A stretch of DNA of 64,000 nucleotides from Bacteroidia bacterium (GCA_020635905.1 JACJYV010000001.1:930001-994000); one strand, 5' to 3'. Shown: positions 37,201-39,702, numbered from the stretch's first letter. Translations and numbers: made by a program. The notes: generated by a model not told the origin, from the sequence alone.

Positions 37201-39610
37201 CGGCATTGCCAGTGGTTTGGTCAGTCAGTCTCTGTTTGATTGCCAACATGCAGGTCAGACGATTCCTGTGATCGTGACTCAAACAGATGTAAGTGGCAAT
37301 TCTGCTTCCTGCACCAGCCAGATTTTCATTCAGGATACCCTTCCTCCTGTGACGGTTTGCAACGATCTTACCCTGAATCTGGAGGGATCTGGTCAGGCTG
37401 CTCTGACCCCGGCCATGGTGGCTCCCACCGCTTCGGACAACTGTGGCATTGCAAGCTCTACCCTCAGTATCAACCAGTTTGATTGTCAGCAGGTGGGTCA
37501 GAATATTCCTGTGACCCTGACCGTTACGGATGGAAGCGGCAATTCGAATGTCTGCACGATCAATGCCTTTATTCAGGATACGCTACCACCCGTCACAGTT
37601 TGCAATAATATTACCCTGAACCTCGACGCCTCTGGTCAGGCCTTCCTTACGCCGGCCCTGGTGGCTCCTGCTTCAACGGACAACTGCGGTATTGTGAGCT
37701 CAGTTCTCAATCAAACTCAGTTTGATTGCCAGCAAGCGGGTCAGAATATCCCTGTAATCCTGACCCAGAGCGATGCAAGCGGTAATTCAGCAACCTGTAA
37801 TGTGAATGCCTTTATTCAGGATACCCTGCCGCCGGTGATGGTGTGCAACGACCTGACCCTGAATCTGGACGGTTCTGGTCAGGCTATGGTGACCCCGGCC
37901 ATGGTGGCAATTTCAAGCATGGACAATTGCAGCATTGTAAGCTCTGTGCTGAGTCAATCTCAGTTTGATTGTCAGGCAGTTGGCCATACAACCACAATTG
38001 TCCTGACCCAGACGGACGCAAGTGGCAATGCAGGCACCTGCTCGGTCAATGCATTTATCCAGGATACCCTCCCGCCATTGGCTATTTGCAAGGATCTGAC
38101 CCTGCAAATGCAGCCATTTGGCAATGTGGCCATTACCGTTCAGGATGTGAACGATGGTTCCCTTGATAATTGCGCCATCGATTCCATGAGTCTCAGCCAG
38201 ACCATTTTTGACTGCAGCAATGCAGGCGCCAATGTGGTGACCCTGACTGCCCTGGATGCATCTGGCAATTCTGCTACCTGCACAGCTGTGATCACGGTTC
38301 AAAACCAGCAACTGGTGGTTGGAATCAGCACCCATCCTCAGGCCTGCGGCTTTGAGGTAAGCTGTTTTGGAGCCAGCGATGGACAAATCTCCCTTTCTGT
38401 AACAGGCGGTTGCCAGCCCTATTCCTACCTTTGGAGCACGGGTGATACCACCTCTTCCGTGGGAAGTCTGCCTGCGGGCACCTATACCGTGACGGTGGTT
38501 GATGGTGGCGGACAGAGTGTGTTCAATTCCATTACCCTGACCCAACCTCAACCCGTAAATATTACCCTGACTGATCCCTTCAACGGCAATCTGCCCTGCA
38601 ACAGCAGTTCGGCAGGCAGCATCAACTCGGCAGTGACGGGTGGCTGCGCCCCCTATTCCTACCTCTGGAGCACAGGTGCCACCAGCAGTTCAATCAGTGG
38701 ATTGGGGCCAGGCACATACGCTCTCACGGTGACGGACGCCAACGGATGCAGCGCCACCCGCAGCCTCACCCTGACTCAGGGTGCGACCTTGGTTCTGAGT
38801 GGAATACCCAAGCCTGAAACCTGTCAGGGATCCAATAACGGTTCAATAAATTTGAGTGTTTCCGGAGGTCCCCCCCCCTATAGTTTCATTTGGTCGAACG
38901 GAGCCACCACAGAAGATATCGTGCAATTGCCAGGCGGCGTTTACAGTGTTACAGTGACTGACGCCAATGGATGTACCCAGACTGCCACCTTTACCGTCAA
39001 TACCCTGCTGATTGCTGATGCAGGTCCGGATACGGTTTATTATTGCAAAGGAACGCCCTGCATCGACATTGGTACGCCAGGCGGGCCTCCCTACACCTAC
39101 CTGTGGACCTATTCCAATAATAACGGAAATGGAAATGGAAATGGAGGGATTTTTGTGGCTGGCACTACCCCCATAATTTGTGTGGCTCCCGTCAAGACGA
39201 CCACCTATTTCCTCAAGGTCAATGATCCAAACTTTGGGTGCAGCACCACAGACCGCATTGTGGTGATCGTGCTGAAAGCCAATGATCCTTATTGTCAGGG
39301 CCTGAAACTTGCAGGGACCTCGGGTGGGGTGGCGGAAGAGTGGGACCTGAAAGTTTACCCCAACCCCTTCCAGGAACAGGTGAATTTTGAAATGACTCTG
39401 GAAGAAGAAGTTGGAGTTGAACTGACCATAACCAATCTGAACGGACAGGTGGTGTTCTCGGAAAATTTCGGAAAAATAGACGCGGGAACTCATATGCTGA
39501 AATGGAATGGCAAGGAAAATAATGGCCGCGAAGTGACCTCAGGATTCTATCTGTTCAGGCTGCAAATGGGCCAGCGGGTGGAATACGGCAAACTTGAAAT
39601 GGTGAAATAA
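10271..39610 (+). CDS. Giant 9779-residue mosaic surface protein (HYR/SprB/LamG, T9SS type A)
   Basis: One unbroken frame of 29,340 bp, protein of roughly 1 MDa. Order by residue: signal peptide 1-31; WDTDPGQG repeats 35-440 (5 units); Ig/PKD-like modules 441-912; WDTDPGQG repeats about 916-1650 (9 units); two more Ig-like modules to 1889; HYR units from 1890; two LamG domains about 3013-3245 and 3331-3570, each inside an HYR-like unit; one SprB-like repeat near 3690; a long HYR stretch, of which residues 6052-7199 are 14 nearly identical 82-residue units; second-type HYR-like units (C-N-D-I-T-L-x-L-D-G-S-G-Q-A) with two further inserted domains (about 7749-7896 and 7971-8120); 13 exact-length 81-residue units at 8218-9270; SprB-like repeats about 9355-9600; type A sorting domain 9693-9779 (LKVYPNPFQEQVNFE ... 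GFYLFRLQMG). HYR and SprB repeats are associated with extracellular adhesion and gliding; LamG suggests glycan binding. Export by T9SS to the cell surface is well supported; the adhesin role is inference. Confidence 0.95.
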   Translation: MAFGHNIAGIFRSISLGLLVFLLVVTAGKAQISPMGVLSAEYFWDTDPGQGSGTVFSPADASFGELLEELRSNGISLPSGVGPHTFNARIQDSTGAWGPVFTSIVYLDTISQNPRSTQLMLAEYFWDTDPGQGSGTMMLALDGNLDEVLEIVLAAGAPAPLGFGGHSFNVRVMDTENNWGPLFSTIVVQDTNQSTPQIRAMAVLQAEYFWDTDPGAGNGTAMLALDGNFNEALEDVFKNGIILPAGNGSHTFGVRVKDADGQWSGVFTTLVYRDTISQLSQLSTMRLVQAEYFWDTDPGQGNGSPLLALDGNIDEVLENFLNAGISFTSQFGGHLFNVRVKDVDNNWSTVFSTTVVRDTLEANVRTVNLAMAEFFWNTDPGQGNGTPMTSMDGNFNEMVEHAVAAVNISNLPPGPNLFSVRVKDLAGTWSPVFSTVVSTSEPVFKADTILGTKEFCNATPNTAVTYTVDTAGGNTFNWVITNGTLLAGQGSEVVTVLWGPAGPYSIAVEGCNPSQVCDTLVLDIIVHPLPNVTTSGGGVICYLDNLQLNATGAISYVWTPSAGLTNPNIANPVASPSASGYYFVTGTDSNGCEDEDSVYITVNPLPLVSAGNDTVICKGDTLLLNGAGAISYAWTPNFNLSNPSIANPLASPTVTTVYTLTGTDANNCAATDAVTIGVNPPPPVNANANLNLCLNDSAQLSATGATSYTWSPALGLNSTTISNPKASPPFTTKYYVIGLDPIGCPGIDSVTVTILSLPLASAGPDTSVCIGSGRQIFASGGTTYHWTPTTGLNNPNIANPVASPTVTTIYTVNVTGSNGCQASDQMVLTVNPLPLANAGPDTVKCVEDTIQLNASGGVQYHWAPSNGLNNVNIANPLAYNIFSTTYTVTVTDFNGCVASDALVITTQICDTSSIQRAIIQAEYFWDTDPGQGAAIPIFASDGGLDEVVEKVIGNGINMPGSYGPHTFNLRISDYDNNWSPLFTTVVSQDSTTTSPREVQISIGEYFWDTDPGQGSGTPMLALDGNFDEALEILFENGIPFNLGFGPHTFNVRIKDFDNNWSPVFTTVMERDTVDTVGRDMAIIQAEYWWDSDPGQGNGIPLLALDGNLDELVEYVYKNGISMPVLSGPHSFNVRVKDKTGTWSSPFTTVVERVPLTSFNRDLNLIQAEYYWDTDPGVGNGTILLALDGNFDELLEDVFANGILLPAGYGAHSFSCRVKDFDNNWSTIFTTMVFRDTIETVVREMHLVQAEYFIDSDPGQGNATAMLAEDGNIDDLLENLIATVPVSALSYGSHTFNVRIKDVAGSWSSLFTTVFFMDSIQPLPILRDVNITAAEYFWDTDPGQGNAIPLLASDGNFDELLEYAYQNGIGMPSSYGAHSFNVRMQDVDGNWSTVFKTMVQKDTNTVGNRDMKLVQAEYFWGNDPGQGNGTPMLALDGNYDEVLEQVYQTAITIPQPVGSHLFSVRVRDVDGNWGPVFSTLVVMDTIEPFSRDMKLVQAEYFWDTDPGQGNGNTLLAVDGNIDDLLEEVYQNGISMPASIATHSFNVRVKDVDGNWSPVFKTMVRRDTITPYNRDMKVVQAEYFWDTDPGQGNGFALLALDGNFDSELELANRAVNVLSLTTGGHTFNVRYKDVNGSWSPIFRTVVEVALPAVFNQDTILGPTFFCGQVPATPVVYTSDTIGNNTYTWLVTGGTIVAGQGSDQVSILWNPTGPYQVQLAGLAPISVYDTLTLNIDIRPLPNVVATGDTSLCFGDSRQLLATGAVSYHWVPSTGLSNPNIANPVATPSVSTNYIVTGTGSNTCTNKDTVSIVVFPLPVANAGSDVTICAGDSAQLNATGGVSYSWTPVSGLSNPLIANPKAAPAATTTYTVTVTDANTCSNTDQVKVTLDNILPSISCPSNITQTNDTLLCSAFVTYNPPVGTDNCPGAVTTLTNGLPPSSQFPVGNTTVTYTVTDANGNSKNCSFNVHITDDDDPEIFCPSNITVNSTPGVCGAQVTYTTPTTNDNCPGPVVSLIGGQPSGSTFVVGTNVVTWRSTDASGNTATCSFTVTVHDIQSPTITCPANIVTNNTPGQCQKVVVFVPPTGTDQCPGAITQLTAGQLSGTAFPVGTTIQQYVVTDASGNQDSCTFTITVNDVQAPAITCPFSQTLQNTPDSCSAPATYTPPIGTDNCPGPVTTQIAGYPSGSLFPVGTTVNTFEVVDASGNTAQCSFNITVQDTQGPVIICPNDTIFPNDIDSCGAFIAYTLPQVFDNCPSPVLSLVSGKGSGSDFPVGTSIEKWKVTDNAGNTAQCQFTIEITDTLKPIVICPNDTIIGMDGGQCSNEYSYQVIAYDNCPGDSLRLEAGIFSGQPFPKGTTLNIFSDTDKNGNKDSCQFTVTVIDNQGPQITCPANISVNTMTGACGQVVNYTTPTGSDNCPGVITVQTLGQAANTFFPLGTTINKFVVTDADGKQDSCQFTVTVFDAVNPVIVCPANITVDNDPGECSAVVTYTPPIGTDNCPGAVTTQTAGLGSGATFPVGVTSESFHVVDNAGNFANCTFSITVNDAEAPTLSCPGAIAMPNDPGLCGAVVVFSAPIYSDNCPNPFLNQTTGFPSGSLFPVGTSKVTFVITDGSGNQTSCNFNVVITDIEAPVITCPANIVVNADPGQCFAHVNYTVTATDNCAPVVKTQLAGLASGSNFPVGVTSNQWKATDPSNLADTCSFTVTVIDNQTPAITCPPNLTVNTNPGVCDAVVGYTAPVGADNCTQSTTVQIGGLGPGATFPLGTITETFVVADTTGNSDTCSFTITVEDHENPSIICPADIFAQTPANTCDAVVNYSAPVGTDNCIGAVTVQVAGLGPNSTFPLGTTVETWRVTDGAGNQATCSFNIQVQDTVPPVIICQDLTVYLDHNGQASITPSQADNGSSDNCGTVNLSLDQSSFNCGDLGQVNVTLTANDGHGNQSSCISTVEVQDTIPPVALCQDLTVWLDGSGLASITSLQVNNGSGDNCTNSTFSYTLSDSLFDCADVTQPITGPQYSLAFDGVNDYVNVSNESNFDLPNALTVETWFWGTGATWANHHHGLFAKRDNSEISNFGATFNPTTNNFNFYFWTPSGAKSNNISVSQYIPSQTWIHFAGTLEQIGSDVVSKVYINGALISTVTYPNVNLADGQNNVPLRIGSTRPNNEPAQVLVDEFRVWNYAKSQGQIQSQRNISLAGNEPGLIVYFPMNDGPPSSTAADATGHGNTGVLTQMNVNNVWQTGVTAPLAAPGSQTVTLTINDGNGNIDSCQAHISVLDTIPPVAICQNLTVYLDENGADTISAGMVDNGSFDNCPIDLTLSDTTFGCNDLSGNLINNYSLSFDGVNDYLAVANESQFDLPTELTVECWFYGSASTWASGHHGLFAKRDNSEISNFGATFNPGTNVFNWYFRTASGARSNNIPVSTYIPSQTWIHFSGVLKQIGPHVVSTVYINGEEVNTVIHPNVNLADGQNNVPLRIGSTRPNNEPAQVVVDEFRVWNVARSKAEIQQNMHVILTGSEPNLRAYFKMDNGPGSGIATDHSGNGNTGTLTQMNNSTAWIPATTLTPETYHANPVASSSVTLTATDNSGNSTSCNATISIQDTLPPVAVCKDITVTVRSNLIGKQIGGLDLDNGSFDNCSVKSLAVSRDTFFCGNSGLFPVTLYVSDLAGNLDSCVSNVTVLDSCCDLQITLVSSNDASCTTNPDGNIDISVSTSNGPVTYSWSNGATSQDLSNIPAGTYTVIAQDFNLCSDTMVVVIGVIPDTTSPVITCPANIQVNNDAGQCSAVVSYNTPVGTDNCNQPTTIQTTGLISGSAFPVGITQNTFVVSDPSGNTSQCSFTITVLDNENPVISCPANITVNSTPGLCGALVNYSTPMGSDNCAGAVTQQTAGQASGSTFPVGVTTNTFTVNDTSGNSATCSFTVTVIDNEIPQITCPANISVNNDPGNCSAVVTFAAPVGTDNCPGPVTTQIAGGPSGSAFPVGSTTVTFQVSDASGNTATCSFDILVTDVDGPSVTCPNDTVIGNTLNICGAIFSFPAPTTGDNCTGFTINQTGGLAAGSTFPIGTTVNTFVVTDASSQTDTCSFSVTVNDVQDPIIACPNNITTFNDPGQCGAIVTYATSNGTDNCSGPVSGLIQGQISGSFFTVGTTLNTYVVTDASGNQGFCSFNITVIDHERPEIFCPSTIIVSNTIGQCSKNVTYNNPFATDNCPTTNIFGWSGNQGSGSNFSVGTHTEIYEVVDGAGQRDTCSFQIIVLDNEPPTISCPADITVFSDAGGCGTHYNYATPVGQDNCPGANTVLTSGLASGALFPGGVTNVVYTVLDNAGNQASCSFSVTVLDNTLPTISCPANIVVNNDINVCGALVNYTTPIGTDNCVTATTTQLSGLASGSTFPIGSTTNTFEVTDNAGNMASCSFTVTVHDVQLPNITCPSDLFVNVDASQCNAVVNYVAPFATDNCPGFVLTQTSGLGAGGTFPIGVTTESYQVTDASGNTKSCTFDVTIIDNELPTISCPANITVSNEPNQCSAVVTFTEPVGSDNCLGAVNNRISGLAPGSSFPLSGTLQTYRVTDAFGNQAQCSFVVTVVDTQAPVIVCPANITVSSTTGGCGANVNYTPPIGTDNCPFANTTRTAGPASNAFFPVGLTTITYTVTDGAGNTDVCSFEVNVLDNENPTITCPSNIVVNNDPNVCGAAVNYSSPVGIDNCTSATTTLINGLGTGSTFQVGTTTETYVVSDTSGNTDTCSFTVTVIDHENPSINCPNDIYINAGMGQCTEIANFTPPVGTDNCPGAVTTQIQGLGSGASYPIGTTINIFRVTDAVGRTDTCHLKITIIDNELPTITCPGDFNVNNDPGICGAVINYTVQASDNCPGYGVTQLGGLASGSIFPVGSTTNTFRVVDAWGNQAQCNFDVNVTDTQFPTITCPADISVNSEVGGCGATVFYTPPVGTDNCPGATTIKYFGQGSGTSFSVGVHHEIYLVTDAAGHQTSCTFDITVIDNENPTIACPANITVNNDLNACGAAVFFQTPVGIDNCATASTSQSAGLPASSVFPLGTTLNTFVVTDTSGNSDSCSFTVKVNDVQPPTAICPPNITVSSDPGICGAVVTFLSPTLYDNCVLDTTYQSNGLPSGSAFPAGNTFNTFVAIDSFGLIDSCTFLVQVQDNEIPQITCPNDTTVSTDPGLCSAVVIYNTPVGTDNCPNPATQRIQGLASGSAFPKGNTMVTFLVTDNVGNTASCSFVVTVFDNEAPTISCQANPQVSSNLGGCGAIVNYQVPVGSDNCPGQSTSLLSGIGAGNFFPVGVTVDKYVVTDAVGLKDSCSITVTVVDNENPTITCPANITVWNDPGLCGAVVNYTPPVGIDNCTTVSTTQTGGLGTGSLFPVGVTGETFTATDSSGNIAICSFSISVIDHEDPQVNCPANITVFTTADNCDAVVNYVTPVGTDNCPGAVTTQIKGLGSGSTFPLGNTLERYLVTDVYNRKDSCSFTITVIDNQNPTITCPADTILSNDPGNCAAILNYVTPVGSDNCSGVVTTLQNGLVSGSSFPKGTTLVTWRATDGGGNFVECSFNVTVIDTENPVIFCQADITLPANLGGCGTNVTYNIPVGTDNCPFPVTTQIAGLGSGAFFPVGVTYNTFQVTDQSGNISSCSVKVTILDNEKPFITCPANITVFNATNTCGAVVVYTPPVGTDNCGAANTVQNAGLGSGATFPVGTTAEQYVVTDTSGNVDSCSFIITVIDNQAPEVNCPASITVNTDLGLCGAIVNYATPVGTDNCPGDSTELVLGLGSGSLFQIGTTLERYVASDAYGHKDSCQFSITVIDLEGPEIACPSDTILSSDSAICGALFEYLVPVGTDNCPGAFTVQVAGQDSNTVFPVGSTINKFVVTDAGGNLDSCEFSVTVIDVEPPVITCPADAIAYAEPGLCGATVVYTMPTTYDNCSTFLALISGLGNGQFFPVGVSVEVYQVTDPALLQDTCSFNVIVLDGEAPNSSCPPDISANNDPGLCGAVINYVAPSGSDNCGPVTVTQIGGLPSGSIFPVGVTVNSFAVVDSSGNADTCSFTVTVFDTENPVITCPANIDLDNDPGICGAVVNYTVPVGTDNCPGAVTTLIAGLGTGSTFPVGTTTETYQVTDASGNTATCSFDVVVTDNENPVITCPANIAVNNDPGICGAVVNYSVPVGTDNCPGSITTQIAGLGSGSTFPVGTTTETYQVTDASGNTATCSFNVVVNDNENPVITCPANISVNNDPGICGAVVNYFVPVGTDNCPGGVTTQIAGLGTGSTFPVGTTTETYQVTDASGNTATCSFDVVVTDNENPVITCPANISVNNDPGICGAVVNYTVPVGTDNCPGAVTTQIAGIGSGSTFPIGTTTETYQVTDASGNTATCSFDVEVTDIENPVINCPANIAVNNDPGICGAVVNYTVPVGTDNCPGAVTTQIAGLGAGSTFPVGTSTETYQVVDASGNTATCSFDVVVTDNENPVITCPANISVNNDPGICGAVVNYSVPVGTDNCLGAVTTQIAGLGTGSTFPVGTTTGTYQVTDASGHTATCSFEVVVADNENPVITCPANISVNNDPGICGAVVNYTVPVGTDNCPGSVTSQIAGLGAGSTFPVGTTTETYQVTDASGNTATCSFDVVVTDNENPVITCPANISVNNDPGICGAVVNYSVPVGTDNCPSAFTTQIAGLGSGSTFPVGTTTETYQVTDASGNNATCSFDVVVTDNENPVITCPANIAVNNDPGICGAVVNYSVPVGTDNCPGAVTTQIAGLGAGSTFPVGTTTETYQVTDASGNTATCSFDVEVTDIENPVITCPANISLNTDPGICGAVVNYTVPVGTDNCPGSVTTQIAGLGSGSTFPVGTSTETYQVLDASGNTATCSFDVVVTDNENPVITCPATISVNNDPGICGAVVNYSVPVGTDNCPGAVTTQIAGLGAGSTFPVGTTTETYQVIDASGNTATCSFDVLVTDNENPVITCPANISVNNDPGICGADVNYTVPVGTDNCPGAVTTQIVGLGTGSTFPIGTTTETYQVTDASGNIASCSFDVVVTDNENPVITCPANISVNNDPGICGADVNYTVPVGTDNCPGAVTTQIAGFGTGSTFPIGSTTETYQVTDASGNTATCSFDVVVTDNENPVITCPANISVNNDPGICGAVVNYTVPVGTDNCPGAVTTKVAGLGAGSIFPVGTTTETYQVVDASGNTANCSFDVVVTDNENPVLTCQNLVVDILPGLFVTVNPSQLLTSATDNCGIISQTVSIDTFTCAEVGLTLPVVVTALDSAGNSGNCTSLVTITDVNMYCNQPPVAVCQDITVYADANCEGYAAPANFDVGSSDPDLDSLTFTLSPAGPFSLGTTQVILTVTDPQNASDTCHATVTVLDTLKPVIACHVDITVANDPGNCGAIVNFAAPVVTDNCAGSTTLQISGLGSGSFFPTGLTLNTFQVTDGSGNSSTCSFTVTVNDNEAPVAICQDVTVYLDPFGVIILNAGTINNGSADNCGIASMSLNDSIFTCGDLGAATTILTVTDVNGNSNTCSALVSIQDTLPPIAICQNLTVQLDANGFGTLQAQDVGGGSSDNCAIETLSISQDSFSCQGLGQTTVTLTVTDSSGNSSVCTALITVAETIPPVAICQDLTVQLDASGQASITPMQVDSGSTDNCGIQSLTLSQDVFDCQEQGSNAVTLFVTDFSGNTGTCNGTILVQDLIPPVALCKDITVVLGSFGSVSFTAQDIDNGSYDNCGITLRSIDVDNFSCGNVGQNEVILVVEGGSTTSQAGSQENSDQSQTTFNSRRSNLWQSFTAGQTGMLTRVEVQQNPTSPTSFTDITIYDGVGTAGITLGGPQSVTLAPAGQWTSIVLTNPVPVVAGQQYSMRFTGNARLWYQSATDPYPGGQMSTFFNDDLAFQTFVTVSTGSLASNVDSCTATVSVWDTVPPVVSCRDITVYLDSAGTGEIGPFNINKVSYDVCRASYSIDNYQFSCLDTGANYSTLLVSGSSGGAGTEVEDIEQDQVNTRRLNLWQSFTPTISGILSRVELKQHASSTSANTTISLYQGTGINGTPLTSQKVVMAPATIWSSIVLIDQSVYVTAGQTYTLRVAGDARISYFAGMNLYPGGEMNTDSLDDLTFRIFVDTGGVNSHTYNWDSCRSVVTVVDTSAPVASCHDVTLYLNGAGEAHLNPTMVNDGSYNVCGLDTLIVSQNLFTCTHLGQNTVTLTVGGNNGNQAACNSTVTVLDTLPPVTVCNDITLNLDGSGQAFLLPAMVASGSVDNCGIISTLLSQTQFDCQQAGQTIPVTVTLSDGSGNSATCTSQISIQDTLPPITVCNNITLNLDASGQAVVSPALIASGSTDNCGIVSTILSQSQFDCQHAGQTIPVIVTQTDAGGNSASCTSLIGIQDTLPPVMVCNDITLYLDGSGQAVLTPAMVASGSVDNCGIVSSVLSQTQFDCQHAGQGIPVTVTQTDASGNFAHCTITSWIDDSLPPIIGCTNINLILDGSGQALLTPAMVAPGASDNCGIASSILSQSQFDCQQAGQTIPVIVTVTDGSGNSASCTSLLSIQDTLPPVTVCNNITLNLDGSGQAVLTPALVAPGSTDNCGIVSTILSQTQFDCQHAGQTIPVIVTQADASGNSASCTTLVGIQDTVPPIPVCNNITLNLDASGQAFLTPAMVASGSMDNCGIISSVLSQTQFGCLHAGQTIPVIVTLSDASGNSATCTANAWIQDTLPPVMVCNDITLYLDGSGQAVLTPAMVTSGSIDNCGGTSTVLSQTQFDCQQAGQFIPVMVTQTDANANSATCTANTWIQDTLPPVMVCNDITLSLDGSGQATLTPAMVAPGASDNCGIVSSTLSQSQFDCQNAGQNIPVVVTVSDASGNVAACSALAFIQDTLPPVTVCNNITLYLDGSGQAVLTPAMVASSSTDNCGIINSFLSQTQFGCQHAGQNIPVILTQSDASGNSATCTVSAFVEDTVPPIFGCNDITLNLDASGQANLTPAMVVNGSGDNCGIASGLVSQSLFDCQHAGQTIPVIVTQTDVSGNSASCTSQIFIQDTLPPVTVCNDLTLNLEGSGQAALTPAMVAPTASDNCGIASSTLSINQFDCQQVGQNIPVTLTVTDGSGNSNVCTINAFIQDTLPPVTVCNNITLNLDASGQAFLTPALVAPASTDNCGIVSSVLNQTQFDCQQAGQNIPVILTQSDASGNSATCNVNAFIQDTLPPVMVCNDLTLNLDGSGQAMVTPAMVAISSMDNCSIVSSVLSQSQFDCQAVGHTTTIVLTQTDASGNAGTCSVNAFIQDTLPPLAICKDLTLQMQPFGNVAITVQDVNDGSLDNCAIDSMSLSQTIFDCSNAGANVVTLTALDASGNSATCTAVITVQNQQLVVGISTHPQACGFEVSCFGASDGQISLSVTGGCQPYSYLWSTGDTTSSVGSLPAGTYTVTVVDGGGQSVFNSITLTQPQPVNITLTDPFNGNLPCNSSSAGSINSAVTGGCAPYSYLWSTGATSSSISGLGPGTYALTVTDANGCSATRSLTLTQGATLVLSGIPKPETCQGSNNGSINLSVSGGPPPYSFIWSNGATTEDIVQLPGGVYSVTVTDANGCTQTATFTVNTLLIADAGPDTVYYCKGTPCIDIGTPGGPPYTYLWTYSNNNGNGNGNGGIFVAGTTPIICVAPVKTTTYFLKVNDPNFGCSTTDRIVVIVLKANDPYCQGLKLAGTSGGVAEEWDLKVYPNPFQEQVNFEMTLEEEVGVELTITNLNGQVVFSENFGKIDAGTHMLKWNGKENNGREVTSGFYLFRLQMGQRVEYGKLEMVK
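10373..11590 (+). repeat. WDTDPGQG repeat block 1 (5 units)
   Basis: Five coding units of about 80 codons: A-E-Y-F-W-D-T-D-P-G-Q-G-(N/S)-G, then LALDGNFDEVLE, a variable N-G-I segment, HTFNVRVKD, NWSPVFTT and a V-x-(R/E)-D-T linker. The D-x-D-x-G-x-G-N-G spacing resembles calcium-binding loops; this is inference. No named domain is recognised. Confidence 0.85.
13016..15220 (+). repeat. WDTDPGQG repeat block 2 (9 units)
   Basis: Nine more units of the same type, the first three spaced 246 bp apart (Ala/Gly-Glu codons at 13031, 13277 and 13523). Divergent members include WWDSDPGQGNG, YYWDTDPGVGNG, FIDSDPGQGN and FWGNDPGQGNG. The block is separated from block 1 by an Ig/PKD-like stretch, and the same Ig-like stretch (D-T-I-L-G-x-x-x-F-C, then IxAGQGS) follows both blocks, so the whole cassette was duplicated. 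Confidence 0.85.
19285..20005 (+). other. LamG (concanavalin A-like) domain inserted in an HYR-like unit, copy 1
   Basis: The HYR-like unit that begins ALCQDLTVWLDGSG runs to LFDCADVTQP, is interrupted, and resumes with TVTLTINDGNGNIDSC. The insert starts YSLAFDGVNDYVNVSNES and has the LamG features L-T-V-E-T-W-F, V-Y-I-N-G, N-V-P-L-R-I-G-S and VDEFRVWNYAKS. LamG domains bind glycans or other ligands; the ligand here is unknown. Confidence 0.82.
20252..20975 (+). other. LamG domain inserted in an HYR-like unit, copy 2
   Basis: A paralogue of the previous LamG insert in the next HYR-like unit, entering after FGCNDLSGN and leaving before VTLTATDNSGNSTSC. It shares long stretches with copy 1 (NVNLADGQNNVPLRIGSTRP; VDEFRVWN), so domain plus host unit were probably duplicated together. 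Confidence 0.82.
28424..31867 (+). repeat. 14 tandem 246-bp HYR units, highly homogeneous
   Basis: Unit starts (Glu codon of ENPVITCPAN) recur every 246 bp without a single length change: 14 x 246 = 3444 bp, residues 6052-7199. At protein level units differ at only a few sites (NISV/NIAV/NISL, YTV/YSV/YFV, GLGSG/GLGAG/GLGTG), while DNA shows many synonymous differences (for example tgtcctgcgaac versus tgcccggctaac for C-P-A-N). Two long identical stretches link units 10 and 5 apart, see findings. Confidence 0.95.
33513..33960 (+). other. Unassigned globular domain inserted in an HYR-like unit, copy 1
   Basis: Inserted after GQNEVILVVEG of the unit that begins ALCKDITVVLGSFG; the host resumes at VDSCTATVSVWD. 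Features: LWQSFTAGQTGMLTRVEV, ITIYDGVG, YSMRFTGNAR and DPYPGGQM. It looks like a beta-sandwich of the kind found in choice-of-anchor or DUF4082-like modules, but I cannot name the family. Confidence 0.7.
34181..34632 (+). other. Unassigned globular domain inserted in an HYR-like unit, copy 2
   Basis: Paralogue of the preceding insert: LWQSFTPTISGILSRVEL, TTISLYQGTG, YTLRVAGDAR, YPGGEMN. It sits at the same loop of the next HYR-like unit (the one that begins VSCRDITVYLDSAG) and the host resumes at DSCRSVVTVVD. Confidence 0.7.
34922..38080 (+). repeat. 13 tandem 243-bp HYR-like units
   Basis: Units from the first codon of (T/M)-V-C-N-(D/N)-I-T-L recur every 243 bp exactly (13 x 243 = 3159 bp, residues 8218-9270). 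Core features: LDGSGQAxLTPAMV, DNCGI, LSQxQFDCQxAGQxIPV, SGNSAxC, IQDTLPPV. Members are more divergent than those of the 246-bp array. Confidence 0.94.
38870..38878 (+). repeat. C9 homopolymer inside the giant gene
   Basis: Nine consecutive C encode three prolines (residues 9534-9536) in the last SprB-like repeat. Adding one C brings TAG into frame within four codons; losing one C gives TGA about 28 codons later. Either change would remove the T9SS sorting domain. Confidence 0.85.
39125..39142 (+). repeat. In-frame GGAAAT hexamer repeat (x3)
   Basis: Three perfect GGAAAT units encode an N-G-N-G-N-G run. Copy-number change would keep the frame and only lengthen or shorten the linker before the C-terminal domain. 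Confidence 0.8.
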
Positions 39611-39651
39611 TCAGTAGTTTTTTTATATTTCATTACAACACACACTTTTAT

Positions 39652-39677
39652 AAACCGCTCCCAGGAGCGGTTTTTTT
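39652..39677 (+). terminator. Rho-independent terminator of the giant gene
   Basis: Perfect inverted repeat AAACCGCTC-CCAG-GAGCGGTTT followed by a T run, 41 bp after the stop codon. It should end the transcript of the beta-helix/giant-protein operon before the haemoglobin gene. Confidence 0.9.
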
Positions 39678-39689
39678 ATATCAATCCTC

Positions 39690-39697
39690 TACCTTTG
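39690..39697 (+). promoter_or_regulatory. Bacteroidota-type -7 element (TACCTTTG) of the haemoglobin gene
   Basis: Exact match to TAnnTTTG, ending 5 bp before the ATG at 39703. Transcription would begin at or next to the start codon, giving a leaderless or nearly leaderless mRNA. No clear -33 TTTG was found upstream, where the terminator T tract lies. Confidence 0.5.
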
Positions 39698-39702
39698 CAA
39701 GC

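Noticed and set aside
28424..38080. CRISPR-like periodicity
   Set aside because: The 246- and 243-bp repeats are coding, contiguous and without spacers; no cas genes are near.
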